From NCBI GenBank assembly GCA_024648695.1, contig JACAVV010000027.1:1-64000 (forward strand): DNA of 64,000 bases. The letters are read 5' to 3'. This document shows, one piece after another, positions 34,281 to 43,214 of the stretch (position 1 is its first letter; each line of letters begins with the position of its first letter). The position numbers and the translations under genes were made by a program. The stretch comes from Nitrospina sp. (GTDB lineage Bacteria > Nitrospinota > Nitrospinia > Nitrospinales > JACRGP01). The notes under the pieces were generated by a model, which was not told the origin of the DNA, did no database searches, and worked only from the letters and a program-made list of their open reading frames with translations.

Positions 34281-35345
34281 GTGCGGCGTATTTTTGAATC
34301 CCGTTTGAAGAAAGCCCTTTGGAGAATTGCGGGAACTCTGCTTCCCAAAGCTCCCAGGGTAAACCCTGCAAATTTTCCCTGGAATACCATCAACAGCGTT
34401 TTAGTGATTCGGCCGGACCGCATGGGTGACCTTATATTATCGACCCCGGTTTATGAATCCCTGAAATTATCGTATCCACATTTGCAAGTGCATGTTCTGG
34501 TCAACGAAGCACACAGTGACATTGTCGCCGGCAATGAATTTGTGGACGGAATCATTACATTCAACAAAAAAAAGCCGTTTCAAACCTGGAAAGCCCTTTC
34601 AAAAACCAGATTTGATGTCGCCATCGTCCTCAATCGTGTGTTCAGTGCTACGGCGGCTGTGTTGGCTTTGCTCTCCGGGGCTTCTTACCGGGCAGGCTAT
34701 GATCATCGGGAAGGAGCTCTGGCCTACAATTTATCATTTAAGGGAAAGGAAGAACCGCAACACGAAATTGAAAACAATCTGGACCTGTTACGTTTTTTAG
34801 GTGTTCCTGCAATAAAGGATATTCCCAGGCTTTATCCCTCCCTGGAGGAAACATCATACGTCGACGCACTGTTAAAGGAATGCCGGCGATTTCCGGACCG
34901 GCCCACCCTCTTGCTAAAACCCGGTGGCCGCCTGGCCAATATGGCCTGGTCGACTGAAAAATTTCGCAGTCTTGTCAATACCCTGCAGGAATCGCGACGA
35001 GCCAATGTTTTTATCATTTGCGGTCCTGGAGAAAAGGATTGGCTAAAGGGTCAGTTTCCTCAAACCGGAGAGGCAGGCTCTGCAATTCTTCCTTTAATGA
35101 GTCCGAAGGCCCTGGCGTACCTTATGAGCCGAAGCGATTTGCTGGTGACCAGTCAGGCCGGAATCATGCATATGGCTTCTGCAATGGGAACTCCCGTTGT
35201 CGTGGTGTTCAAATATGATAGTGTTGAGCGCTGGCGTCCCTGCCATACAAGATACAAGGTTTTGGAGGAACGGGACGGACAAAACGTGACTCCTGAACAA
35301 GTTTTATATAGTATAGATACAATATTGGCGGAAACCTTTTCCTGA
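34281..35345 (+). CDS. GT9 family glycosyltransferase (heptosyltransferase-like)
   Basis: A second family 9 enzyme (354 residues), with NSVLVIRPDRMGDLILSTPVYESL at the first Rossmann domain and ADP-sugar block LLVTSQAGIMHMASAMGTPVVVVFK at the second. LLLKPGGRLANMAWSTEKF replaces the usual GxxW motif. The best start is GTG 34281, with no clear ribosome binding site. Adjacent to the WaaC-like gene and Trm112 gene, it likely adds another core heptose or a related sugar. Confidence 0.83.
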   Translation: MRRIFESRLKKALWRIAGTLLPKAPRVNPANFPWNTINSVLVIRPDRMGDLILSTPVYESLKLSYPHLQVHVLVNEAHSDIVAGNEFVDGIITFNKKKPFQTWKALSKTRFDVAIVLNRVFSATAAVLALLSGASYRAGYDHREGALAYNLSFKGKEEPQHEIENNLDLLRFLGVPAIKDIPRLYPSLEETSYVDALLKECRRFPDRPTLLLKPGGRLANMAWSTEKFRSLVNTLQESRRANVFIICGPGEKDWLKGQFPQTGEAGSAILPLMSPKALAYLMSRSDLLVTSQAGIMHMASAMGTPVVVVFKYDSVERWRPCHTRYKVLEERDGQNVTPEQVLYSIDTILAETFS

Positions 35346-35401
35346 CTACAGTTGAAATCAACCCCGAATCAAGAATCTCTCGTATTATTAAGGATAGCTC
35401 C

Positions 35402-36916
35402 ATGAATCGAACCTCCGAAACGGACACCACCTCAAAACCCAAAATCGGCCAGAAAGGGCTGATTTTCAAAGAACCCCTGGTATTTGAAATGGGCTCACCC
35501 GGCAGAAAAGCCTATTCCTTGCCAAAAAGCGATGTTCCCCATACAAAGTTGGAAACCCTGTTGCCCCCTGATGAAATTCGTCAGGAAATCCGGAATTTTC
35601 CCGAATTGTCCGAACTGGAGGTGGTCCGTCACTACACTCGGCTATCGCAATGGAATTTCAGCATCGATACTAATTTCTATCCCCTGGGTTCCTGTACGAT
35701 GAAATACAACCCCAGGATCAACGAAGACATGGCGCGCTTACCCGGACTGGCCCAGCATCACCCCTACACCCCGGAAACCTTTTCGCAGGGGAGCCTGCAA
35801 TTATTGTTTGAATTGCAGGAATATCTGAAAGAAGTGAGCGGTATGGACCACGTGACCCTGCAACCCGCGGCCGGTGCGCACGGCGAATTCGCTGGAATAT
35901 TGATGATTCATGCGTACTTCGAAGCCCAGGGCAGGCAACGCAAAAAAGTTTTGCTTCCTGACTCGGCACATGGGACCAATCCCGCCAGTTGCGCCCTGTG
36001 CGGATACGAAGTGGTGGCGCTTCCCTCAAACGACCAGGGCCTGATCGACCCGGAAAAGGTGCGCGAACTGATGGATGAAGACACCGCCGCCATCATGCTC
36101 ACCAATCCGAACACTCTGGGGATGTTCGAGAAAGATATTCTGGAGATCACGAAAATTGTTCACGACAAAGGTGGGTTTGTCTATTGCGACGGCGCCAATT
36201 TAAATGCTGTTGTGGGAATCGCAAAAATGGGGCAAATGGGCGTGGACGTGCTTCACTTCAATTTGCATAAAACCTTTTCGACGCCACATGGTGGCGGCGG
36301 ACCCGGTGCTGGACCCGTAGGCATCAAAAAAATTCTGGAACCCTACTTACCCACTCCCGTGGTGGAACACAAGGAATCCAGATACTCCCTCAATTACGAC
36401 CGGCCGCAAAGCATCGGCCGACTGAAAGCCTTTTACGGCAACTTTGGTGTACTTGTACGCGCATACACCTACATCCGCACATTGGGAAAAGAAGGCATTC
36501 GCAAAGTTGCGGAGTCCGCCGTCCTGAACGCCAACTACATCAAGGCCAGTCTGAAAGAGGATTATCATTTACCCTTTCCGGGTCCCAGCCTGCATGAATG
36601 CGTGTTCAACGACAAATATCAAAACAAGCAGGGAGTCAAGACACTCGACATTGCCAAGGCGCTTATTGATGAAGGATTTCATCCGCCCACCATCTATTTT
36701 CCGTTGATCGTCAAAGGCGCCTTGATGGTGGAGCCCACTGATTCCGAATCCAAAGAAACCCTTGACGAATTTATCGAGGCTATGAAAACAATAGCCCGGC
36801 AAACCGAGGAAAACCCGGACGCGCTTCACGAAGCACCCCAGCTACCCAAAGTCACACGAGTCGACGAAGCCAAAGCCGCCCGCCATCCGGTATTGCGGTG
36901 GAAATCTGAGGACTGA
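35402..36916 (+). CDS. gcvPB: Glycine dehydrogenase (decarboxylating) subunit 2
   Basis: PLP-bearing half of the split P protein of the glycine cleavage system. The 504-residue protein has the PLP lysine K290 in HFNLHKTFSTPHGGGG, and the FYPLGSCTMKYNP, AHGEFAG, HGTNPASC and MLTNPNTLGMFE blocks typical of GcvPB. The AAGGA ribosome binding site precedes ATG 35402. The partner gcvPA normally precedes gcvPB directly; it is absent here, as are gcvT and gcvH, so they must lie elsewhere. Confidence 0.95.
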   Translation: MNRTSETDTTSKPKIGQKGLIFKEPLVFEMGSPGRKAYSLPKSDVPHTKLETLLPPDEIRQEIRNFPELSELEVVRHYTRLSQWNFSIDTNFYPLGSCTMKYNPRINEDMARLPGLAQHHPYTPETFSQGSLQLLFELQEYLKEVSGMDHVTLQPAAGAHGEFAGILMIHAYFEAQGRQRKKVLLPDSAHGTNPASCALCGYEVVALPSNDQGLIDPEKVRELMDEDTAAIMLTNPNTLGMFEKDILEITKIVHDKGGFVYCDGANLNAVVGIAKMGQMGVDVLHFNLHKTFSTPHGGGGPGAGPVGIKKILEPYLPTPVVEHKESRYSLNYDRPQSIGRLKAFYGNFGVLVRAYTYIRTLGKEGIRKVAESAVLNANYIKASLKEDYHLPFPGPSLHECVFNDKYQNKQGVKTLDIAKALIDEGFHPPTIYFPLIVKGALMVEPTDSESKETLDEFIEAMKTIARQTEENPDALHEAPQLPKVTRVDEAKAARHPVLRWKSED

Positions 36917-36979
36917 ATCCAAGCTCCTTTTTCCTCAAAAAATTTGCGCAAAGGAAAAGGAAGATCCATAATGCCTTCT

Positions 36980-37011
36980 CACCCTGATTCTCTCCCTCCC
37001 GAGAGAGGGTG
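36980..37011. repeat. Imperfect GC-rich inverted repeat after gcvPB
   Basis: CACCCT...CTCTC-CCTCCC-GAGAG-AGGGTG forms a bulged 11-bp stem. No T-run follows, so it may be a REP-like element or a weak terminator. Confidence 0.35.
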
Positions 37012-37115
37012 ATTGCTATCCAAAACCGGACCGAAATAGTTTTTTTCTTAACTTAACGGCATTGATCCATCACTCGGGTTCCCTGGTTTCAGGAAAGCCC
37101 ACAGCTTCCCTCGAA

Positions 37116-37685
37116 TTATCTTTTGATGGCATCCTGAATCAATACTTTTGCGGCCTCTTTCGCCTGGCTCGCGGTTTGGGGAGAAGCGTGAATCTGCGCC
37201 AGGGTGATCGCGCCTTCCAGTAACAACAGCAGGTGAGACGCCAATTGCTCGGGAGACTCGGCTCCGGCCTGGGTGGCCAGACCCTCGATGTATTTTTGCA
37301 TCAATCCCTTGAATTCTTTGCAGGTATGCCGGATCGGAGTGTCGGGCTCGGGATATTCTCCGGCGGCGGCGACGAATAAACATCCATAAAAATTGTCCTT
37401 CGCAAACCATTTCTCCGCCACATCAAACACAGCCAGCAAACGTTCCCTGGGCGTCTCAGCCTTCCCTTCCACCGCACGCATGAAATCGTTGCGAAACCTC
37501 TCGTCGTAATACCTCAAAACCGCCAGAATCAATTCATCCTTCGACTTGAAATGATGGTACATCGTCTTCTTCGTGACGCCGGAATGCTGGGCAATAGCGT
37601 CCGTACCCACAGCATGAAACCCTTTTTCACAAAACAGGGTCAAGGCGGCCTGGATCAATTGTTCACGTTTCGATGTGTTTGACAT
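37116..37685 (-). CDS. TetR-family repressor
   Basis: A 189-residue regulator with an N-terminal TetR helix-turn-helix (about 8-55: LIQAALTLFCEKGFHAVGTDAIAQHSGVTKKTMYHHFKSKDEL) and a ligand-binding C-terminal domain (TetR_C-like, with conserved F/W residues near 85-125). It is divergent from the AhpD-like gene. Two near-identical 16-bp dyads lie in the 248-bp space between, one 21 bp from its own start, so it very likely controls itself and the AhpD-like/YHS genes. The inducer is unknown; oxidative or electrophilic compounds are plausible given the neighbour. Confidence 0.88.
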   Translation of the reverse strand: MSNTSKREQLIQAALTLFCEKGFHAVGTDAIAQHSGVTKKTMYHHFKSKDELILAVLRYYDERFRNDFMRAVEGKAETPRERLLAVFDVAEKWFAKDNFYGCLFVAAAGEYPEPDTPIRHTCKEFKGLMQKYIEGLATQAGAESPEQLASHLLLLLEGAITLAQIHASPQTASQAKEAAKVLIQDAIKR

Positions 37686-37705
37686 CAGATTCCGATCTAA
37701 AATTA

Positions 37706-37721
37706 TATACCAATTGGTTTA
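37706..37721. promoter_or_regulatory. TetR operator candidate O1
   Basis: TATACCAATTGGTTTA, with a perfect ACCAATTGGT core, just upstream of the tetR start. It matches O2 in 12-13 of 16 positions. Confidence 0.6.
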
Positions 37722-37860
37722 TTTTTAAAGGACTTGACCTCGATCTCAATTCCACCGACAACCTCCTTAAAAGAATCAATATATTAGCAATACCAGGACT
37801 TACCTTACTTTTTCCAAAAATTTTTTTTTTCCACCTATCTGTAAGGTATCTCAAAATGAG

Positions 37861-37876
37861 TAGACTAATCGGTATA
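37861..37876. promoter_or_regulatory. TetR operator candidate O2
   Basis: TAGACTAATCGGTATA, an imperfect dyad of the same consensus as O1, 58 bp upstream of the AhpD-like start. Confidence 0.55.
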
Positions 37877-37933
37877 CTCATTGCTGAGTGATTTTTAATC
37901 TCATTTTTCAACTCCCTACTTTATGAGGTACCG

Positions 37934-38482
37934 ATGTCTAGAATTCAAGCACCTGCGAAACCGAGCGCTAAATCCAGAACTCTGCTGGATAGCGTCGAAA
38001 AAAAATTGGGACTGGTCCCGAACCTGCTCAAATCCCTTGCTCACAGTCCGGCGGCTCTGTCTGGATATATTAACTTCAGTGGCGCTCTGGCTCAAGGTGA
38101 ATTAAGCCTGGAACTAAGCGAACAAATCGCCCTCACCGTGGCGGGTCTCAACGAATGCGACTATTGCGCCTCCGCTCACACCTATCTGGGCAAGGACGCT
38201 GGCGTGCAAGAAGCGGAGTTGACCTGCAACCTGCGAGGGCAGTCCACCGACCCTAAAACACAGACAGCCTTGAGGTTCGCCCGGAATATTGTCGAGTCAC
38301 GGGGAAAGGTGGAAGACGCCGACCTTTTAGCAGTCCGCGATGCAGGCTTTTCGGAAGCGGAGATCGTCGAGATCATCGCCCATGCCGGACTCAACACCTT
38401 CACCAACTTTTTCAACAGCGTGGCGGAGACGGATATCGACTTTCCACGGATAGAAACGCATACCATTGTTCAATCGGCATAA
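37934..38482 (+). CDS. AhpD/carboxymuconolactone decarboxylase-like peroxidase
   Basis: A 182-residue protein of the AhpD-like fold. The redox motif is C75-x-x-C78 with H82 (NECDYCASAH), the proton-relay arrangement of alkylhydroperoxidase AhpD and its uncharacterised relatives. It likely reduces peroxides or reactive compounds via a thiol. The GAGGTACCG site precedes ATG 37934. Regulated by the divergent TetR, by inference from the shared operators; the YHS gene follows 41 bp downstream. Confidence 0.88.
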   Translation: MSRIQAPAKPSAKSRTLLDSVEKKLGLVPNLLKSLAHSPAALSGYINFSGALAQGELSLELSEQIALTVAGLNECDYCASAHTYLGKDAGVQEAELTCNLRGQSTDPKTQTALRFARNIVESRGKVEDADLLAVRDAGFSEAEIVEIIAHAGLNTFTNFFNSVAETDIDFPRIETHTIVQSA

Positions 38483-38523
38483 TGGAAGTTTTTAATTCTT
38501 AACTTTTAATTTGGAGGATCATC

Positions 38524-39021
38524 ATGACTACACTATCCAGGCACAGCACCCGCATTTTGGTTGCAGTATCTTTATTGACAACTGTTTTGGCAACAAGTGT
38601 CAGCGCCATGCCCAATCACAAAATGATGGCTAACGGCGGTACCGAAATATCAACTCCTGCTCTCGGCGGATACGACCCGGTCGCCTATTTTGAAGTGGGA
38701 CGCCCGGTACGAGGGAATGGTTACCATACAGCTGAATACAGGGGCGCGACCTACTTGTTCGCAAGCGAAGACCATCAGCGCAAATTCAAATCGAATCCGG
38801 AAAAGTATGCACCTCAATATGGCGGCTACTGTGCTTACGGCGTGTCTGTGGGCAAGAAGTTTTATTCCGATCCGAACCGATGGAAAATTGTCGACGGCAA
38901 GCTGTATCTGAACCTGGACAAGGACATTCAGAAAAAATGGCGGGAGGATTTACACGGTAACATCGCCAAAGCGGATTCCAACTGGATGAAGATTGAACAC
39001 AAGCATCCCGCTGAACTTTAA
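38524..39021 (+). CDS. Periplasmic YHS domain protein
   Basis: A 165-residue exported protein. Signal peptide (1 to about 28, ending SVSAM) then a YHS domain (about 45-115): LGGYDPVAYFEVGRPVRG, YRGATYLFASEDHQRKFKSNPEKYAPQYGGYCAYGVS. The YHS motif is known in copper- and heme-related proteins and in tellurite/metal-responsive loci; the exact role is unknown. GGAGGATCATC ribosome binding site. Probably co-transcribed with the AhpD-like gene and ends in a strong terminator. Confidence 0.85.
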   Translation: MTTLSRHSTRILVAVSLLTTVLATSVSAMPNHKMMANGGTEISTPALGGYDPVAYFEVGRPVRGNGYHTAEYRGATYLFASEDHQRKFKSNPEKYAPQYGGYCAYGVSVGKKFYSDPNRWKIVDGKLYLNLDKDIQKKWREDLHGNIAKADSNWMKIEHKHPAEL

Positions 39022-39051
39022 TTGACCCACCCTCCTGGGTTTCATGGATCG

Positions 39052-39080
39052 CCTCGCGCCTGTTACGGGCGCGGGGTTTT
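39052..39080 (+). terminator. Terminator after the YHS gene
   Basis: CCTCGCGCC / GGCGCGGGG stem (39052-39060, 39068-39076) with a 7-nt loop and TTTT. A weaker hairpin, ACCCA/TGGGT, precedes it. Confidence 0.8.
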
Positions 39081-39106
39081 CCGGTTGAATTGAGAGGGGG
39101 AAAAAC

Positions 39107-39700
39107 TTAACCCGGACGGCCGATCACAACTTCCAGTTCCGGGTCGAGGTAACCTTTCAACGCACGGCTGATCGCCGCCAGGGTGCCGCCGGTGGAACTG
39201 GGACAACTTCCGCAAGCGCCCTGATACTTGATCGTCACCTCATTGTCTTCGAATTTCATGATCTCCAGTCCGCCGCCATCGTTAGCCAGCGCCGGCCGGA
39301 TGATTTCATCCATCAGCGATTCAATGATGTCGCGTTTTTTGTCTTCGGCGAGACTCGGAAATTCTTCCTTGTTGAACGAATCGAGAAAGGAAGGTTTTTT
39401 GTCCTTTTTAGGTTCTTCGCCCGGCGGAAGGAGGTGCTCTTCGATGGCCGCCTTGACGTCGTCCAGAAAATGTTCCCATCCCCGGGGACTGAACATCGTC
39501 ACCGAAACGTAGTTCTGGCAAAGAAAAATGTCCGTCACCCCAACCTTGAAAAGCGCGGCCGCCAGTGGGTTATCTCCAGTGTACTCTTCGTCCTCATTGC
39601 CTCCGGAAATCGACAGAGAACCGCTGGCAATAACAGGTCCGTCCATAATAAATTTGAGCGCCGCCGGATTGGGCGTCTCTTCCTGTTCAATAATCTTCAA
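39107..39700 (-). CDS. nfuA: Nfu-type iron-sulfur cluster scaffold protein
   Basis: A 197-residue protein: an Nfu N-terminal domain (EQEETPNPAALKFIMDGPV, then NPLAAALFKVGVTDIFLCQNYVSVT) and a C-terminal NifU-like domain with the cluster-binding CGSCP motif (YQGACGSCPSSTGGTLAAIS). It assembles or carries [4Fe-4S] clusters to client proteins. The start is TTG 39700, chosen for its strong GGGAGGATAAAC ribosome binding site; the frame is open further upstream without one. A short charged linker (PPGEEPKKDKKP) joins the domains. The many Fe-S and heme proteins in this genome (RimO, cytochromes) are plausible users. Confidence 0.9.
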   Translation of the reverse strand: MKIIEQEETPNPAALKFIMDGPVIASGSLSISGGNEDEEYTGDNPLAAALFKVGVTDIFLCQNYVSVTMFSPRGWEHFLDDVKAAIEEHLLPPGEEPKKDKKPSFLDSFNKEEFPSLAEDKKRDIIESLMDEIIRPALANDGGGLEIMKFEDNEVTIKYQGACGSCPSSTGGTLAAISRALKGYLDPELEVVIGRPG

Positions 39701-39971
39701 GTTTATCCTCCCCTGCCCCTGAAAGCGCGGGCCAAGTGAAAGCAATCAGCGAGAACCGCTGAAAGTAAAAGTCTGTTTAATCATATTCCCATACCAGTCA
39801 ATACAGGTTCAAGTACCCAATTAGATGCCTCCCGCCCGAAAAAGATTCCATCCGATACTTTCCACGGTGAAATTTGAAATAAAAGTTTTCGCTTCCAAAG
39901 AGCTTCCCGTATTTTTTATACTATTTAAGAAGCCATCGAAATCCCACGAGTTTAATTTAAGGACCTCTCCC

Positions 39972-40631
39972 ATGAAAAAATCAGTTTACCTTATTATTGT
40001 TTCATTTTTGTTAGCATTCACCACCCCATCCTTCGCCAACGAACTGCTGGTGCTGAGCGGCGAAACGTCGAAAAATTCCCAACGCTGGAAAGATGAAGTT
40101 TATCAGGAATACGTCGACAGCGAACTGGGGAAAACCCTGCCCGCAAAAATCGTCCCCGTGCGCGGAAAACTGTTTCCCGACTGGATGGCCGAGGCGATTG
40201 ATGAAGGTCGGGTCGATTTCATCATAGGCACACCCACATTCATCATCTGGGACGAGAAAAATTCCAAAGAACTGGGTCGGGTGGAAGGCTATACGGAGAA
40301 ATCCCGTTTTTATACCATGTTGAACGAGGCGGTGGTTTTGGTCAGCCAGGGACAACATCCCGGTAAACGCGAAGGCTCCGGCGGACACGAAGAAGGTTCC
40401 GGCGGCGATATGCGCCAACAATCCCCGCAAGACGACCACGCGCGCGAAGAAGGTTCCGGCGGAGACATGCGTTCAGGCGGCGAACCCAACATGAGCCGCG
40501 ACATCATGGACCACATGTACAAAACCCCCGAAGAAGCGAAAAAAGCATCAAAGATGCTGGGCTTCGGCGGAGAGATTCACACGCACGAATCCCCCAACGG
40601 CACCATCTACATGCCCGGCCCGCAGATGTAA
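39972..40631 (+). CDS. Exported cysteine-free thioredoxin-fold protein with Gly/Ser/Glu repeats
   Basis: A 219-residue protein starting MKKSVYLIIV with a signal peptide (1 to about 22). Residues 23-125 have a thioredoxin-like outline: a LLVLSGETSKNSQRWKDEVYQEY front, then GTPTFIIWDEKNSKELGRVEGYT, the cis-Pro segment and the last strand of the fold. The catalytic CxxC is absent (no Cys at all). A linker (about 137-176) repeats EGSGGxxM/EEGSGGDMR three times, followed by a Met/His-rich tail (SRDIMDHMYKTPEEA, GEIHTHESPNG, PGPQM), which could bind metal. Good AAGGA ribosome binding site. Function unknown; a metal or redox role is speculation. Confidence 0.75.
   Translation: MKKSVYLIIVSFLLAFTTPSFANELLVLSGETSKNSQRWKDEVYQEYVDSELGKTLPAKIVPVRGKLFPDWMAEAIDEGRVDFIIGTPTFIIWDEKNSKELGRVEGYTEKSRFYTMLNEAVVLVSQGQHPGKREGSGGHEEGSGGDMRQQSPQDDHAREEGSGGDMRSGGEPNMSRDIMDHMYKTPEEAKKASKMLGFGGEIHTHESPNGTIYMPGPQM
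40373..40475 (+). repeat. Direct repeats in the thioredoxin-fold gene
   Basis: Three copies of a GAAGG(C/T)TCCGGCGG unit encode EGSGG; two are extended by GAxATGCG. Confidence 0.6.
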
Positions 40632-40678
40632 TGAGGGGCGGTTGATTCCTGGAAAAATCAGCTCAGTAATTGCCAAAT

Positions 40679-42892
40679 TTAATGTACTGCCAAAGGGCGG
40701 TTGGCGCGGCGTTGGCGAAGGCCGCGCATTTCGAAACGGGCGAGGTGTTGGCTGCCGTCGCTTAGGGTCACAACAAGATCGTAACAGCCGCTCGGTAAAT
40801 ATCGGTCGGGACGGTAAAAGAAAAGGTACTGTTTAATTCCGCGCAGGAAGCGCAATTTGTATCTTCCCGTATCAGGAATGTCGACCGGGACTGCGCCGAC
40901 TGTGGGCTCACCGATGCAGTCATCGTCTTTCACCTGCACGAATTGGCGGGAGGTGATGAGACTGGGGTCGCTGTGGAATCCACCTTTGCCGTCAGGCAGA
41001 CTCCATCGCGCGAGAATGGTGCGCCCGACTCGATACTTGTGAATCACCGATTCGCCTTCTCCCCGGAGTGGCCGCTCAAAGCCAACGAACTGAAACTCCG
41101 AAACAACGTTTACCGTCCGCGTCGCTGTGCCCTTGTTGCCCGAGTCGTCAGTGACTTCATACTCGATTTTATATGAACCAATAGTAGACGTATCGACAGA
41201 ACCCATGCTCACGATTTCAGCACTGAGATCGCCATAGACCAGATCCAAAGCCGTCGCCCCAGGATCGGAAAAAGGTTCGTCCTTTTCTAAAGTCAGAGGA
41301 TTATCACCAAGCAGGCTAATGACCGGAGGTGTTGTATCCTGAACCGTCACCTTTTGAATCGCAGATGCCGTATTCCCTGCCTCATCCTCCGCAGTCCAGG
41401 TAACCAGTGTGATACCCAAAGGAAATTCTGCGGGAGCGTTGTTGGTGATAAGAATGTTTTCGGGGGATGAAACGTTGTCGGTTGCAGTTGCAGTGCCCAA
41501 ATCAATGCTGGTGAAAAGACCTGTTGCTTCTTCAATGATATTAGTTGAGGGAGTGATTTGTGGATCAATAAAGTCTTCTTCTTTTACTAAAATTTTTGCC
41601 AAAAATACATCTTCCCCAATATTTCCACTTTCAATCGTATTCAACAAATTAATATCAGGTGAATCTGTAGACCCTGCTATATATATGTTTCCCTCCAAAT
41701 CTAAGGCAATATCAAAAGAAAAATTATTATTACTGCCTTTAAAATCTATTACCTCTATTAAATTGTGGCCGTTTTCTGTTTCCACCATCTCAAGTAAAAA
41801 AATATCATCGGGATAAACCAGATTATTATTTTCATCAAACTCAGCTAGTTCAGTATATCCAGTAATATAGACTCTCCCTTTTGAATCAATGGCGATTCCT
41901 TCTGCTAAATCCCCCCAATCATTACCTCCAAAATAGGATGTAGAGATTAATGAAGGAATTTTATCATTTTCCTTTATTTTAGAAACAAACACCGCAGAAT
42001 CTTGAATGGTTCCTATATATGGGTTTGATGGGTCAAAATCATTGGAACTGGTAATACCAGTAATAAAAACATTTTGAAAGTTATCAACCACCAAGTTAGA
42101 AGCGCCTTCTCCGTTGGTTCCCCCAAATAAGGTGGAATATACTATTGACAAGGAATTTCCCACTTCCACAAATTTAATTAAATAGGCATCCGAACTACCT
42201 CTTCTGCTATTTATGGAATTTAGAGTAAAGAAATCATCGGAAGTGGTACTACCACATAAATACAGGCTTCCCTTTGGACCTACCACAATATCTCCAGCGC
42301 CAACCGAACCATTTCCACTTATATAAGTCGAGTATTCAAGAAAAGGAATATTTTCCAGATCATCTATTTTGAAAAGAAAAGCATCCCAACCATCATTATC
42401 ATCTTGAATCGCATTTAATTGATCAAAATCAGTGGAGAACGTACGTCCCACTACATACACTCCGCCAACATCATTTGTAGCAATTGCCACCCCTACATCA
42501 CTATTGCTCCCTCCAATATAGGTAGAATAAATAATAGTTGGAACATTTTCATTTTCACCTATTTTAATGACAAAAGAATCTGCTCCACCTGAATGTTCCT
42601 CAATTGGATTTACAGTATTAAAATTACTAGATCTCGTCATACCTGTCACATAAACGTTTCCGGAGCCATCAACAGCAATATCATTTCCTATATCATTGTT
42701 ATCGCCACCTATATAAGTGGAATATGCAAGTGTCGGAATATTCTCGTTCTGCTCCAACTTAAAAATAAAAGCATCTGATGTAAATTCGTCTCCCTCAATT
42801 TGATTTAAAAGATCAAAGTCAGTTGACCATGTTTCTCCGGTCACAAAAATATTTCCAAAATCATCAATTGCAATACCATATGCTTTTTCCAC
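40679..42892 (-). CDS. SBBP beta-propeller repeat exoprotein, 3' part of a MITE-split gene
   Basis: The C-terminal 737 codons of a large exported protein. About eight SBBP repeats (YGIAIDDFGNIFVTGETWSTDF, then DIAVDGSGNVYVTGMTRSSNF and so on) predict a beta-propeller up to residue about 430. A HYR-like domain follows, and then a DUF5011-type Ig domain (TTPPVISLLGDNPLTLEK, DPGATALDLVYGD). An uncharacterised C-terminal domain (about 600-737) ends it. GTG 42892 is only the first possible restart; the true start is at 44103 beyond the inserted element. The propeller part is strikingly AT-rich compared with the 3' third. Confidence 0.85.
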   Translation of the reverse strand: MEKAYGIAIDDFGNIFVTGETWSTDFDLLNQIEGDEFTSDAFIFKLEQNENIPTLAYSTYIGGDNNDIGNDIAVDGSGNVYVTGMTRSSNFNTVNPIEEHSGGADSFVIKIGENENVPTIIYSTYIGGSNSDVGVAIATNDVGGVYVVGRTFSTDFDQLNAIQDDNDGWDAFLFKIDDLENIPFLEYSTYISGNGSVGAGDIVVGPKGSLYLCGSTTSDDFFTLNSINSRRGSSDAYLIKFVEVGNSLSIVYSTLFGGTNGEGASNLVVDNFQNVFITGITSSNDFDPSNPYIGTIQDSAVFVSKIKENDKIPSLISTSYFGGNDWGDLAEGIAIDSKGRVYITGYTELAEFDENNNLVYPDDIFLLEMVETENGHNLIEVIDFKGSNNNFSFDIALDLEGNIYIAGSTDSPDINLLNTIESGNIGEDVFLAKILVKEEDFIDPQITPSTNIIEEATGLFTSIDLGTATATDNVSSPENILITNNAPAEFPLGITLVTWTAEDEAGNTASAIQKVTVQDTTPPVISLLGDNPLTLEKDEPFSDPGATALDLVYGDLSAEIVSMGSVDTSTIGSYKIEYEVTDDSGNKGTATRTVNVVSEFQFVGFERPLRGEGESVIHKYRVGRTILARWSLPDGKGGFHSDPSLITSRQFVQVKDDDCIGEPTVGAVPVDIPDTGRYKLRFLRGIKQYLFFYRPDRYLPSGCYDLVVTLSDGSQHLARFEMRGLRQRRANRPLAVH

Positions 42893-42933
42893 AGAACTTC
42901 CCCCAAGAAGGGTTGAAAACCCTAATATTGGGT

Positions 42934-43214
42934 CACTAGTGTCCGGGGAAAATCAAAATATTCTTTGAAAACGTGAGGCTTAATTGGGCTGTTTTTTAAC
43001 CGGACAGCACGAATAAGCTCCTAAAATGGCTGTAAATGCCTGTTCCCACACTGATAAGGATTTTCAGCGATCTCAGAAAACTCTTTCAGGGGATGTAGAT
43101 TCAGGTTTTCCCGGACAGCATGGATCGAAAACAGGTAACTCCTTAAAAAACAATGAAATATTTTTTAATACTGGACTATCAACCCAATGTTAAAAATTTC
43201 CCCGGACAGTAGTG
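42934..43214. mobile_element. 281-bp MITE with CACTA ends and 9-bp target duplication
   Basis: A non-autonomous element: terminal inverted repeats CACTAGTGTCCGGGGAAAA and CACTACTGTCCGGGGAAAT (one or two mismatches in 19), and a 9-bp duplication ATATTGGGT (42925-42933 and 43215-43223). Two further CCGGACAGCA copies lie inside (about 42999-43008 and 43111-43120), like transposase-binding subterminal repeats. It carries no transposase. The end sequence and duplication length suggest mobilisation by an IS4-like element, but I did not identify the parent. It splits the SBBP gene. Confidence 0.88.

Noticed and set aside
42934-43214. Truncated insertion sequence carrying a transposase fragment
   Set aside because: No transposase-like translation in any frame of the 281 bp; a non-autonomous element fits better.
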